A DNA stretch of 64,000 nucleotides, taken from the NCBI GenBank assembly GCA_017962375.1, contig JAGCVJ010000010.1, positions 124,001 to 188,000 on the forward strand. The letters are read 5' to 3'. The stretch is from Bacteroidales bacterium (GTDB taxonomy: Bacteria > Bacteroidota > Bacteroidia > Bacteroidales > UBA932). The notes under the pieces are model-generated. The model saw nothing but the letters and a program-made list of their open reading frames with translations. It ran no database searches and was not told where the DNA came from. This document shows, piece by piece, positions 36,398-45,335 of this stretch. Within the stretch, counting starts at the first letter, position 1, and each line of letters begins with the position of its first letter. The translations under genes and the position numbers were made by a program.

Positions 36398-36538
36398 AAC
36401 ATAAGCAAAGCAAGAACAATAGAACTAACACAATAGGTTAGCAGAGATCCCTTGGATAGGGGATGCTGTAAGGAAGACAAATGCCTTGAACCTGAAACCT
36501 GCCTGCATCAATGCGGGGAGTCAAAGATATACGCTATT
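36398..36538 (+). promoter_or_regulatory. Structured leader upstream of the UpxY-like gene
   Basis: These 141 bp between wzc and the antiterminator gene contain three successive short hairpins (ATCCC/GGGAT near 36447-36465, AAGG/CCTT near 36470-36487, GCAT/ATGC within a C- and G-rich arm near 36501-36517). UpxY-type proteins act on leader RNA, so this may be an autoregulatory site. Inference only. Confidence 0.35.
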
Positions 36539-37231
36539 ATGAACAACACACTTAACTGGTACGCATTACGCGTATTCTCAAACAGAGTCCTACAGATGCA
36601 GGAAACCATACGCAAGGAGGCTTCCTCTGAGGTAGTTCAGACTTATATAGCCATGACCTCCCAAGTGCGGACCTCAGGATCTTCAGGCAATAACAAGGCA
36701 TCTGTTTCCTACAGCGGCAACAAGCTTACTTCCATTCCCAAAACCAAGCGGGCAATCATCAACGCCTCCAATCATCCGCATCCAACCGTCACCATTCAAA
36801 AGCCCATTGTTGCTTCTCTGATGTTCATCCGTTGCTCCGAGTCCTTCCTTAAAACCCTAAAGCATAACCACCTCTCCGAGTTTACATACTATACAAGATA
36901 CTCAGACAAGGAAATAGCCAAGGATGCTATAACTAAAGAAAAAGAAAAACCGAAGAAGAAACAGCTACAGAAAGTACCTGCAATAATTCCGGATGACCAG
37001 ATGCAAGCATTCATCTGGCTTACATCAGAAAACAACAGTCTGCAGTACCTCGGAGAACCAAAAGACATCAAATTAGGCGATAGAGTCAAAGTCATAGACG
37101 GTTCTTTCAAAGGCCTAGAAGGCCATGTTAAGCGCATCAAGAAAGACCGCAAGTTTGTCATAACAATAGGCAGCATAGCCGCATTCGTAATAGAAGGCAT
37201 CACTCACAAGATGCTGAAAAAGATAGAATAG
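36539..37231 (+). CDS. UpxY-like transcription antiterminator (NusG family)
   Basis: A 230-residue NusG paralogue. The N-terminal NGN domain starts NWYALRVFSNRVLQM and is interrupted by a long insert (about residues 25-90); a KOW-type segment near residues 178-215 reads LGDRVKVIDGSFKGLEGHVKRI. UpxY proteins let RNA polymerase read through long capsule operons in Bacteroides. ATG 36539 is chosen, as the upstream codons are not NusG-like. It is unusual in lying third, after the wza and wzc genes, rather than first. Confidence 0.88.
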   Translation: MNNTLNWYALRVFSNRVLQMQETIRKEASSEVVQTYIAMTSQVRTSGSSGNNKASVSYSGNKLTSIPKTKRAIINASNHPHPTVTIQKPIVASLMFIRCSESFLKTLKHNHLSEFTYYTRYSDKEIAKDAITKEKEKPKKKQLQKVPAIIPDDQMQAFIWLTSENNSLQYLGEPKDIKLGDRVKVIDGSFKGLEGHVKRIKKDRKFVITIGSIAAFVIEGITHKMLKKIE

Positions 37232-37249
37232 GAACTAAACATAATTTTT

Positions 37250-39166
37250 ATGTTAATAGATAAAATAAACCTGGGAAGATTCAAGGAAACCTTCGTCAGG
37301 GAAGAGTTCATATACCTTCTGGATATGATCCTTTCTGTAGGGGCTTCTATGATAGTCTTCTTTGGGGTAGAGCTTGTCCTTCCGGACTTGTTCAGGTATT
37401 CTCATCTGTTCCTCATATATCTCATAACTTCCGTAGTTTCTTCTCTCATCCTTTTCTGGATATTCAAGACCTACAAGATCATTATCCGTCACCTTGGTCC
37501 AAGAGACATTATCCCGTTTGCCTTTGTTTCCATGCTTAAAGGCCTTATTCTCCTCTTAGTCTTCATAATCGCAAATGGATACCACAACTGGCTCTTCTTC
37601 GTAGCAGTTCTGGACTTCCTGTTTACATTCTTCCTGCTTCTAGGAGTGAGGATATTGATGATTATTATTTACACAGCCCTGTACCAGAGACAGTTGAAGA
37701 AAGTGCACCAGCAGAGAGTGCTTGTCTATGGAACAACCAACAAAAGCGTAGCCACAATCAAACGCCTTCAGACTTCACCGCATTATCACATAGCCGGATT
37801 CTTGGACCGTTCAGACCGCAAGGCCAAAATGCTGCTGGACCAGCTCCCTGTATTTAACTTTGACAGTGACTCTGCTCTTAGCCGCATTATCTCCAAGAAT
37901 GAGATTGATTCAATTCTTTTTTCCAGAGATACAGATGCCCAGCACGAGTCCAATGGCCTTATAGAATACTGCATCAAACACAAGGTCAAGACTTTGATAG
38001 TACCAGATGTTGATGAGGTATCCGAAGGCCAGTCTTTGTTCAGACCACGTCCTGTAAAGGTTGAGGATTTGCTTGGCCGCAAGGAGATTGTAATATCTTT
38101 GGATAATATCAAGGCATATTTTGACGGCAAGATAGTTATGGTAACTGGCGCTGCTGGATCCATTGGTTCAGAGCTTGTTCGCCAGCTTGCTGGCTTTGGA
38201 GTAAAGCGTCTCATCCTGTTTGACAATGGAGAAACTCCGATGCACAATCTCCGTCTTGAACTTGGCGATAAATATCAAGATCTTGACTTCGTTCCAGTAA
38301 TAGGGGATGTCCGCCAGATTCAGCGCCTAGACTTTGCGTTCCGAAAATACCATCCTCAAATAGTCTTCCATGCTGCCGCCTATAAGCATGTTCCTCTTAT
38401 GGAAGAAAACCCTTGTGAGGCCGTCTTAGTTAATGTTTATGGCACCAAGAATGTGGCAGACAAGTGTATTGAGTATGGCGTTGAGAAGATGGTTATGATT
38501 TCTACCGATAAGGCAGTTAACCCAACTAATATCATGGGATGCACCAAACGTCTTGCTGAAATTTATGTTCAGTCTCTTGGCCTTGCCATAGAGAATGGAA
38601 CATTCCAAGCAAAGAATCCAGACCTCAAACCATCAACTAGATTTGTCACCACCCGTTTTGGTAATGTTCTCGGCTCCAACGGTTCTGTTATCCCTCGTTT
38701 CCGTCAGCAAATAGCAAATGGCGGTCCTGTAACTGTAACTCACAGAGACATTACCCGTTTCTTCATGACCATTCCTGAGGCCTGCCGTCTTGTTATGGAG
38801 GCAGCCACTATGTCTGAAGGTAATCAAATCTTTGTATTCGATATGGGCGAGCCAGTTAAGATAGACCAGCTTGCAAGGCGCATGATTTCTCTTGCCGGCT
38901 TCACTCCTGACAAGGACATCAAGATCAAATACACCGGTTTACGCCCTGGCGAAAAGCTCTACGAAGAAGTGCTAGCAAACGACGAAAACACTCTTCCTTC
39001 CTTCCACGACCGAATACGTATTGCTAAAGTTAGAGACTATGACTACTCTTATGCCCAAGACTTTGCCCTCAAACTTGAAGATCTTGCCCGTAAGGTAGAC
39101 ATTCCTCCTATGGTCAACCTTATGAAGGAAATCGTCCCTGAATATCATTCAGAAACCAACAATTAA
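37250..39166 (+). CDS. CapD/EpsC-like membrane nucleotide-sugar 4,6-dehydratase
   Basis: A 638-residue protein. Four N-terminal transmembrane helices (about 15-120), a CoA-binding-like domain, and a C-terminal SDR domain with TGAAGSIGSELVRQL near residue 300. The active site ISTDKAVNPTNIMGCTKR has Met in place of the usual Tyr, as in WbpM/CapD. Such enzymes make UDP-4-keto-6-deoxy-GlcNAc, an initiating-sugar precursor. 18 bp after the UpxY-like gene. Confidence 0.93.
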   Translation: MLIDKINLGRFKETFVREEFIYLLDMILSVGASMIVFFGVELVLPDLFRYSHLFLIYLITSVVSSLILFWIFKTYKIIIRHLGPRDIIPFAFVSMLKGLILLLVFIIANGYHNWLFFVAVLDFLFTFFLLLGVRILMIIIYTALYQRQLKKVHQQRVLVYGTTNKSVATIKRLQTSPHYHIAGFLDRSDRKAKMLLDQLPVFNFDSDSALSRIISKNEIDSILFSRDTDAQHESNGLIEYCIKHKVKTLIVPDVDEVSEGQSLFRPRPVKVEDLLGRKEIVISLDNIKAYFDGKIVMVTGAAGSIGSELVRQLAGFGVKRLILFDNGETPMHNLRLELGDKYQDLDFVPVIGDVRQIQRLDFAFRKYHPQIVFHAAAYKHVPLMEENPCEAVLVNVYGTKNVADKCIEYGVEKMVMISTDKAVNPTNIMGCTKRLAEIYVQSLGLAIENGTFQAKNPDLKPSTRFVTTRFGNVLGSNGSVIPRFRQQIANGGPVTVTHRDITRFFMTIPEACRLVMEAATMSEGNQIFVFDMGEPVKIDQLARRMISLAGFTPDKDIKIKYTGLRPGEKLYEEVLANDENTLPSFHDRIRIAKVRDYDYSYAQDFALKLEDLARKVDIPPMVNLMKEIVPEYHSETNN

Positions 39167-39190
39167 AACAAGATAGCAAAACATTCAATT

Positions 39191-39778
39191 ATGTTCAAAC
39201 TCATAGATTTACCATACGCACCAAATGCTCTTGAACCAGTTATTAGCGAAAAGACCATAAGCTTTCACCACGGCAAGCACCTTCAAGGTTATGTAGATAA
39301 CCTCAATAAGTTAATACAGGGTACACAGTATGAGAACATGCCTCTGGAAGAGATTGTAAAGACCTCAACCGGAGGCATGTTCAACAATGCCGGCCAGATT
39401 CTAAACCACAACCTCTATTTCGAGCAATTTCAAGCTCCACAGCATGAAGAAAACAATCTTCCAACTGGTAAACTTGCTGCTCAAATTGAAAAGCAATGGG
39501 GTTCATTCCAAGCCTTCAAAGAAGAATTCACAAATAAAGGAGCAACCCTTTTCGGCAGTGGCTGGGTATGGCTCTCTGCTCAAGAAGACGGTACTCTCGT
39601 AATCACCCAAGAGGCAGGCGCAAACAACCCAATCACAAAAGGCCTCGAACCATTACTTACCTTTGATGTTTGGGAACACGCATACTACCTCGACTACCAA
39701 AACCGCCGCCCAGCACATCTCCAGGCCCTTTGGAGCATAATCAACTGGAATGCTATTGAAGATAGATTTAGCAAATAG
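39191..39778 (+). CDS. sodB: Iron/manganese superoxide dismutase
   Basis: A 195-residue enzyme converting superoxide to peroxide and oxygen. Metal ligands are visible in FHHGKHLQGYV, QILNHNLYF, and FDVWEHAYYLDYQNRR (Asp and His). The sequence FGSGWVWL is typical. Location is odd: it lies 24 bp after the CapD-like gene and 3 bp before the epimerase gene, inside a polysaccharide operon, so it is probably co-transcribed with capsule genes. Whether iron or manganese is used cannot be decided. Confidence 0.95.
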   Translation: MFKLIDLPYAPNALEPVISEKTISFHHGKHLQGYVDNLNKLIQGTQYENMPLEEIVKTSTGGMFNNAGQILNHNLYFEQFQAPQHEENNLPTGKLAAQIEKQWGSFQAFKEEFTNKGATLFGSGWVWLSAQEDGTLVITQEAGANNPITKGLEPLLTFDVWEHAYYLDYQNRRPAHLQALWSIINWNAIEDRFSK

Positions 39779-39781
39779 TTA

Positions 39782-40798
39782 ATGAAACTCCTCATCACCG
39801 GCGCCGCAGGCTTCATAGGAGCTCATTTAATGTATGAGCTGGCAAAAAGGGGAGACGATGTAATAGGCATAGATAATCTAAGCGATTACTATGACACGCG
39901 TCTTAAAATTGCCCGTCTTGCTCGTTGTGGCTTCACTGACACCAAACCATTCAACGCAGGCTCTATGTGTACGAGCGGGATGTTTCCTAACTGCAGGTTC
40001 CAGAAAGTTGATATAGCAGACAAAGTATCTCTTTACCGCTTATTCCATGACGGCAAGTTCGACAAGGTAGTTCATCTTGCAGCACAAGCAGGATCCAGAT
40101 ATTCTATCATCAACCCAGATTCCTATCTGCGTAATAACCTCCTTGGCTTCCTCAACATACTAGAAGCTTGCAGAAACTACAATGTTAAGCATCTGGTCTA
40201 TGCTTCTTCCAGCTCTGTATATGGAAATGAGGATGCAAAGAAGGATAGAACCGATAGACCAGTAAGCCTTCACGCTTCAATTAAGAAATCAAATGAGCTG
40301 ATGGCTTATTCTTATTGCAAACTCTACGGAATCAGCATGACAGGTCTTCGTTATTTCACAATATATGGTCCTTATGGAAGACCTGACATGAGCCCGATGA
40401 TCTTTGCCAAGGCTATAACAGAAGATCAGCCAATCAAGGTTTTCAACCATGGTGAAATGAAGCGCGACTTCACTTACATTGATGATGCAATTGATGCTAC
40501 GGTTAAAGCAATGGACAACGAGCCTTCGCCAAATGATGAAAGAATCAGATATCGCATTTATGATATAGCAACTGGAATACAGACCAGTCTCCTTGACTTC
40601 ATAGAGGATCTTGAGAAGGCCTTTGAGAAAAAGACGGAAAAGATCTTCCTTCCGATGCAGCAGGGAGATTTTAGCCAGGTATCACCATTAACAGACCCAT
40701 TAAAAGAAGAGCTCGAACACAAATCAACCACCAATCTACAAACAGGATTAAAATCTTTCATAGACTGGTACAAATCAGATAACAATCCACTTAGATAA
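39782..40798 (+). CDS. UDP-glucuronate 4-epimerase-like SDR
   Basis: A 338-residue extended [13 protein letters not shown] at the N-terminus, [15 protein letters not shown], then the active site YASSSSVYG. In place of the usual YxxxK there is [10 protein letters not shown], which still provides Tyr and Lys. [16 protein letters not shown] is characteristic of UDP-glucuronate/galacturonate epimerases. Stop and next start overlap as TAATG. With the UDP-glucose dehydrogenase it gives UDP-GalA from UDP-Glc. Confidence 0.9.
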   Translation: MKLLITGAAGFIGAHLMYELAKRGDDVIGIDNLSDYYDTRLKIARLARCGFTDTKPFNAGSMCTSGMFPNCRFQKVDIADKVSLYRLFHDGKFDKVVHLAAQAGSRYSIINPDSYLRNNLLGFLNILEACRNYNVKHLVYASSSSVYGNEDAKKDRTDRPVSLHASIKKSNELMAYSYCKLYGISMTGLRYFTIYGPYGRPDMSPMIFAKAITEDQPIKVFNHGEMKRDFTYIDDAIDATVKAMDNEPSPNDERIRYRIYDIATGIQTSLLDFIEDLEKAFEKKTEKIFLPMQQGDFSQVSPLTDPLKEELEHKSTTNLQTGLKSFIDWYKSDNNPLR

Positions 40799-42090
40799 TG
40801 AAGATTGCAGTAGCAGGAACGGGTTATGTAGGAATGAGCATTGCAACGCTATTGGCTCAGCATAATGAGGTAAAGGCTGTTGATGTCATTCCAGAAAAAG
40901 TCGAAAAGATTAACAATAAGTTTTCACCAATCCAGGATGAGTACATAGAGAAGTATTTGGCTGAAAAGCCATTGAATCTCGTTGCAACTCTTGATGGAAA
41001 AGAAGCCTATAAAGACGCTGAATTCATAGTCATAGCAGCTCCAACTAATTATGACCCAAAGAAAAACTTCTTTGATACATCTCACGTAGAAGAAGTTATA
41101 GACCTAATCCTTGAGGTTAATCCAGATGCGGTAATGGTTATTAAATCCACCATTCCGGTCGGTTATACAAGAAGTCTTTACCTAAGGTATGCTAAAAAAG
41201 GTGTTAAGAAGTTCAACCTTCTTTTCTCTCCTGAATTCCTCAGAGAAAGCAAAGCTCTTTATGATAATCTTTATCCTAGTCGAATAATTGTGGGCATTCC
41301 TAAGATTATTCCTGGATTTGATCAAGAAAATGAAGCCATTAAGAAACTTGTACGACCGGATATAGAAGAAAAAGCTCATCAGTTTGCAGCTATGCTCCAA
41401 GAAGGAGCTATCAAGAAAGATGTTCCGACACTATTTATGGGCATGAAAGAAGCTGAGGCCGTTAAGCTTTTTGCCAATACATATCTTGCTTTGAGAGTTA
41501 GCTACTTTAATGAACTAGATACCTATGCTGAAATGAAGGGACTGGATACTCAGTCTATCATAGACGGCATATGCCTCGATCCAAGAATCGGCTCCCACTA
41601 CAACAACCCAAGTTTTGGCTATGGTGGCTATTGTCTTCCAAAAGACACCAAACAGCTCCTTGCAAACTATGAAGATGTTCCTGAGAACCTCATACAGGCC
41701 ATCGTTGAAAGCAACAGGACAAGAAAAGACTATATTGCAGACAGAGTCCTTGAAAAAGCCGGTTATTACACAGCCTCAAGCGATTACAGCACTAGCAAAG
41801 AAAAAGAGGTCATAATAGGGGTGTTCCGTCTTACGATGAAATCCAACTCAGACAACTTCCGCCAAAGTGCCATCCAGGGCATCATGAAACGCATCAAGGC
41901 CAAGGGTGCAAAGGTCATCATCTACGAGCCGACCCTTGAAGACGGCACAACTTTCTTCGGCAGCCTCGTAGTCAACAACCTTGAAGAGTTCAAAGCCCAA
42001 AGCCAGGCCATCATAGCCAACCGCTATGACTCCTCACTTGACGATGTACTGGATAGGGTCTATACGAGGGATATTTTCAAGAGGGATTAG
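40798..42090 (+). CDS. ugd: UDP-glucose 6-dehydrogenase
   Basis: A 430-residue enzyme oxidising UDP-Glc to UDP-GlcA. N-terminal NAD site [13 protein letters not shown], the [10 protein letters not shown] and [11 protein letters not shown] motifs, and the catalytic Cys in [14 protein letters not shown]. Full length for the family. It is the last intact gene of the capsule segment; 149 bp later the mosaic region begins. Confidence 0.95.
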   Translation: MKIAVAGTGYVGMSIATLLAQHNEVKAVDVIPEKVEKINNKFSPIQDEYIEKYLAEKPLNLVATLDGKEAYKDAEFIVIAAPTNYDPKKNFFDTSHVEEVIDLILEVNPDAVMVIKSTIPVGYTRSLYLRYAKKGVKKFNLLFSPEFLRESKALYDNLYPSRIIVGIPKIIPGFDQENEAIKKLVRPDIEEKAHQFAAMLQEGAIKKDVPTLFMGMKEAEAVKLFANTYLALRVSYFNELDTYAEMKGLDTQSIIDGICLDPRIGSHYNNPSFGYGGYCLPKDTKQLLANYEDVPENLIQAIVESNRTRKDYIADRVLEKAGYYTASSDYSTSKEKEVIIGVFRLTMKSNSDNFRQSAIQGIMKRIKAKGAKVIIYEPTLEDGTTFFGSLVVNNLEEFKAQSQAIIANRYDSSLDDVLDRVYTRDIFKRD

Positions 42091-42238
42091 TAAGTCAGAA
42101 GAAGAGGTGAATAATTCTCCCGATAATACTTTCTTTTCCGCTACCAGACGGAGTGTTTCCTGGCCGGAAAGCTGCTGAGCATCTCAATAGCCGTTGCATA
42201 CGGGTTGCTTTTAGGGTGATTGTTTAAGAAATTGGATT

Positions 42239-42616
42239 ATGAATGTGGTACAAAGATATCCGACAATAGATGATGTGTTGAAGTATGAGGAATTTCTATT
42301 GGGTGAGGTTGAAAGACAATTGGAAGCTGAGTTGAATCCTGATGTGAAGGCAATTCTCCTACATTTGAAGGTATTATTAAAAAGCCGTTCAGTGAAGTCT
42401 TTCGTAGACTTATTGTCCACAAAGAAGTTCTCCCTCACTTCATTCCAAAAAATACAGGAAATTGATGATGCTCTGGATGAGTTGCGCTTTTTGCGGATGA
42501 ATCTGCCATATCCAGAAGAACAGTTTGCAATAAGTCAAAGTAAGACAGGTCGCAAGAGGAGAGACGTAATGACAATGCTTCTTTTTGGTCTGTTTGGGTT
42601 TGAGTGGGTGAACTAA
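42239..42616 (+). CDS. Hypothetical protein, helical
   Basis: A 125-residue protein starting MNVVQRYPTIDDVLKYE. It is mostly charged helices up to residue 110 and ends in a short hydrophobic stretch (TMLLFGLFGFEWV) after the basic KTGRKRRD. The composition is AT-richer than the upstream operon. I do not recognise a family. It lies at the boundary between the capsule genes and the mosaic region. The start is the first ATG after a stop-rich gap. Confidence 0.5.
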   Translation: MNVVQRYPTIDDVLKYEEFLLGEVERQLEAELNPDVKAILLHLKVLLKSRSVKSFVDLLSTKKFSLTSFQKIQEIDDALDELRFLRMNLPYPEEQFAISQSKTGRKRRDVMTMLLFGLFGFEWVN

Positions 42617-43144
42617 GCTAAATTTAGTGGTCTATTACTTCATTAATGTGTGATCGGTTGTGGTGCCATTAGTTCCAGATTCATAAAGATGGTGCTACAC
42701 CCTCAACTTTGCCTATGTCGCATTCAGCAGCATCTGCGATGAGTTTGTGAAGGCGGAAGGTTTTGTTAAGAAGGAATTGCGCCAGTGATACTGACGATAA
42801 TCAGTATGCCTCAAAGATGGAAGCGACACCTATGCAATAGTCTATTTAAAGAGCGAAATCGCTAGCAAGAAAACCAATATGGAACGCTTAAAGCCCCAGG
42901 TTGTAGTTGCCATAAAAGAGTTTTTCCCGAACTTTGAACACGAAGAGAAGGGCGTGAACCTAGAACAGAAGATGTAAGAATCTTCCTTTGAGTCTCCTTA
43001 TGTGTTCCTGGGATCTTCCTTGAGTGTCTCTCTATATTGCGAGAAAACCGAAAGACTCGCGGAGCGAGGCAGGAGAAAACCTCAACCCGTGCTGGCACGG
43101 GGAGTAAGCGAAATAAATATTAATAAAACAATACTCACAAACAA
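42617..43144 (+). other. Gap without an intact gene; decayed coding debris
   Basis: No open frame of useful length. Short stretches keep coding character, for example YTLNFAYVAFSSICDEF near 42700-42750 and MERLKPQVVVAIKEFF near 42879, both soon closed by stops. They look like remains of deleted genes, family not identified. Confidence 0.5.
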
Positions 43145-43900
43145 ATGATTAACGTTGGAATTATTGGATGTGGCTTCGTGGGTGGAGCCTTGAAAGACTG
43201 GTTGGAGCATAACAACCCGGAGTGCAAACTGTTCATCAGCGACCCGTAGAAGGGCTACAACGATGACCTGAGCAATATCGATATCGCGTTCCTGCAGATC
43301 CACGTGCCTACCGAGGACGATGGCACGCAGGACCTAACGCTGATGAAAGAGCTCATCACCAACCTGCCCGACGTGCCCGTGTTCGTGCTCACCACCATCC
43401 TTCCCGGCACCAGCGAGATGCTCTCCCGCGAGATCGGTCATCAGGTGTGCTATATGCCCGAGTTCCTCACCGAGCGCACCTTCATCGAGGACTTCCGCAA
43501 GCAGACGATGGTCTTCACCGGCGCATAGGAACTGCTCACCAAGATTTTCGTGGGCAAGAAGTTCACCGTGATGACCCCGCTTGAGGCCGAGCTGACCAAG
43601 TATATGCACAATGTGTTTGGAGCCTACAAGGTGACCTACTTCAACGCCTGCCGCGAGTACTGCGAGCAGATGGGAGCCGACTGGCGCAAGGTTCACACCG
43701 GTATCCTCCTCTCCGGCTACATCAACGAGATGCACACCCTTGTCCCTGGTCCTGACGGCAAGTTCGACTATGGTGGAAAGTGCTTCCCCAAGGACGTCAA
43801 CGCCTTCGCCAAGATGACCGAGGGCACGTCCCTTGGCACCCTCCTGGAGCACCTGCACGAGCTGAATGTGCATTTCAGGGGAGTGGAAGAGCATATCTAA
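43145..43900 (+). pseudogene. Short UDP-sugar dehydrogenase gene with two in-frame TAG codons
   Basis: One uninterrupted frame of 252 codons reading MINVGIIGCGFVGGAL, EFLTERTFIEDFRKQ and FDYGGKCFPKDVNAFAK (catalytic-Cys motif of UDP-glucose/GDP-mannose dehydrogenases), broken only by TAG at 43247-43249 and 43526-43528. No frameshift is seen. It is a short version lacking the C-terminal domain. Elsewhere in this window TAG is used as a normal stop, so two nonsense mutations are the simplest explanation. Proline codons are rich in CCC, unlike the core genes, suggesting foreign origin. Confidence 0.82.
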
Positions 43901-43942
43901 CAAATGGTTTCTGGCAGCACAGGTGGAACGAGAGTTCGCAGT

Positions 43943-44149
43943 TCGATACTGCCTGCCGGAACAAAAAAGATAAGCGAGACTCTGTAGTTGTAAGCACCGT
44001 AAGCGCTAAGGTAGAAACCGTTAACTGTTAACCGTAAACAGCAAACGGTAATGGTAATCCAAACATTGAAATGGCTATTTGCCATACTATGTGCAGTAAT
44101 TGTATTAACTTTAACGATTAAACTCATTCCGCGGAGAGCCTCTTCTTAG
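43943..44149 (+). pseudogene. Remnant of a small anchored protein gene (copy A)
   Basis: The frame around 43943-44031 reads ACRNKKDKRDSVVVSTVS and stops; a second frame, 44051-44149, gives a 32-residue membrane peptide beginning MVIQTLKWLFAILCAV. The same C-terminal type (NLTLKWLFWCILALIALL) ends the longer remnant at 56642-57083. The 3' end runs into the 57-bp repeat. Confidence 0.5.
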
Positions 44150-44168
44150 GAGAGGCTTCCCGCTTTGG
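44112..44168 (+). repeat. 57-bp perfect direct repeat, copy A
   Basis: Identical over 57 bp to 57122-57178. It contains the hairpin AGCCTCT-TCTT-AGGAGAGGCT and ends CCCGCTTTGG just before the first TIR gene. It may be a terminator/attenuator or a recombination site. Confidence 0.9.
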
Positions 44169-44200
44169 GGTATAACAACAATAATCAGAAGATTCTCAGC

Positions 44201-44731
44201 ATGGAGCCAAAAGAGTTGATGACCAAACGCAGAATAGAGAAACTAGCTCGTGATTATGAGAGTTATGAGAATGTTCATAGTTTTAGTGATCCCAAGGATG
44301 GTAGCTATGAGGTGTTCGTATCTCATTCTAGTGCGGATAATGAATTTATCCGCAAGGTTTTGCTCTTTCTAAAATATGCTAAAGGTGGCATCGGTGGCTA
44401 TGTGGATTGGCAGGATCCCCAATTGCAGCATCCTACAGATGCACAAACAGCACTTCGCCTGAAGGATAGGATTAAAAGGGCTAAGAAACTTATCTATGTT
44501 GTAACTAGCGACTCTCTGAAATCTGTATGGTGTAGCTGGGAGTTGGGATTTGCAGACAGAGACAAAGGGGTAGAAAATGTTGCAATCTTGGCTATTAAGC
44601 CAAACAATGGACGCTGGAACAAAAACGAATATCTTCAGCAGTATCCTTGGATTAGTTATGAGAAGAGCTTGTTTCGTGTGACAATGCCCAATGGCACCTC
44701 ACAGCCTTTATATGATTGGTTAATAAGATGA
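44201..44731 (+). CDS. TIR-domain protein 1
   Basis: A 176-residue protein that is almost only a TIR domain. Beta-A reads YEVFVSHSSADNEF at residue 37, the BB region is GYVDWQDPQ, and the putative NADase glutamate is Glu114 in VWCSWELGF. I use ATG 44201; an upstream TTG lies inside the 57-bp repeat. Bacterial TIRs with this Glu cleave NAD or make cyclic ADP-ribose signals. First gene of a four-gene TIR cassette; 7 bp to the next gene. AT-rich relative to the flanking wecB-like and dehydrogenase genes. Confidence 0.88.
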   Translation: MEPKELMTKRRIEKLARDYESYENVHSFSDPKDGSYEVFVSHSSADNEFIRKVLLFLKYAKGGIGGYVDWQDPQLQHPTDAQTALRLKDRIKRAKKLIYVVTSDSLKSVWCSWELGFADRDKGVENVAILAIKPNNGRWNKNEYLQQYPWISYEKSLFRVTMPNGTSQPLYDWLIR

Positions 44732-44738
44732 GATAAAT

Positions 44739-45332
44739 ATGGCATTATTTACAGAACAACAAATACGTAATCGTTTTGAAAGAGAGAAACGATTGAGAAA
44801 TAGTAGAGGCTATCGTTATTTTTCAGCTACAGAAGCCTTGAATGAGGGAAGAATTGCTGAGTCAGCCAGACTGTATGATATATTTCTTTCTCATAGTTCG
44901 AAAGATAAGGAATTAATAGCAGGATTAAAGATGATACTAGAAGATTTGGGATTTTCAGTATATGTCGACTGGAGTGATGATGCTTTGAATCCAAATGATG
45001 TAACGCCCGAAACAGCTAAAATATTAAGGGAAAGAATGAAACAGTGTAAAAGCCTTGTTTATGCTTTTTCTGAGAATGCTTCAAACTCAAAATGGATGCC
45101 ATGGGAGTTAGGATATTTTGATGCTTTAAAGAATTCTCGTGTAGCAGTGTTGCCAATTTCTCAGACGGCAAAGTACGCATACAAAGGGTCGGAGTTTGTA
45201 GGAGTCTATTATGTTGTCCAAATTGATCAGATACAGGGCAAGGACGAAGAGGCTCTATGGGTTCATAAGGGTGATGACTATGTTAATTTCAAATTCTGGC
45301 TTAACAATAACAAAGAACCATATCGTCATTAA
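44739..45332 (+). CDS. TIR-domain protein 2
   Basis: A 197-residue protein. A basic N-terminal helix (about 1-45) precedes a TIR domain: YDIFLSHSSKDKELI at residue 46, VYVDWSDDALNP, and the putative catalytic Glu123 in KWMPWELGYFDA. It is related to TIR protein 1 but clearly diverged, and its C-terminus is longer. Same operon; it ends 3 bp before the TIR-SLOG gene. A role in NAD-derived signal production or in sensing is inferred from context. Confidence 0.88.
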   Translation: MALFTEQQIRNRFEREKRLRNSRGYRYFSATEALNEGRIAESARLYDIFLSHSSKDKELIAGLKMILEDLGFSVYVDWSDDALNPNDVTPETAKILRERMKQCKSLVYAFSENASNSKWMPWELGYFDALKNSRVAVLPISQTAKYAYKGSEFVGVYYVVQIDQIQGKDEEALWVHKGDDYVNFKFWLNNNKEPYRH

Positions 45333-45335
45333 TTT

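Noticed and set aside
36440-36530. TPP-riboswitch-like strings (CTTGAACCTGA) upstream of the UpxY-like gene
   Set aside because: The essential CUGAGA element and the conserved AAUGCC...GGGA arm are missing, and the downstream gene is not thiamine-related.
43145-43900. Host-wide recoding of TAG as a sense codon
   Set aside because: Many intact genes in this window end in TAG (for example at 8090, 16220 and 54546), so TAG is a normal stop here.
44165-44200. TTG start for the first TIR gene (and TTG 57175 for the GIY-YIG gene)
   Set aside because: Both TTG codons fall inside the identical 57-bp repeat, which precedes unrelated proteins; the next ATG fits the domain starts.
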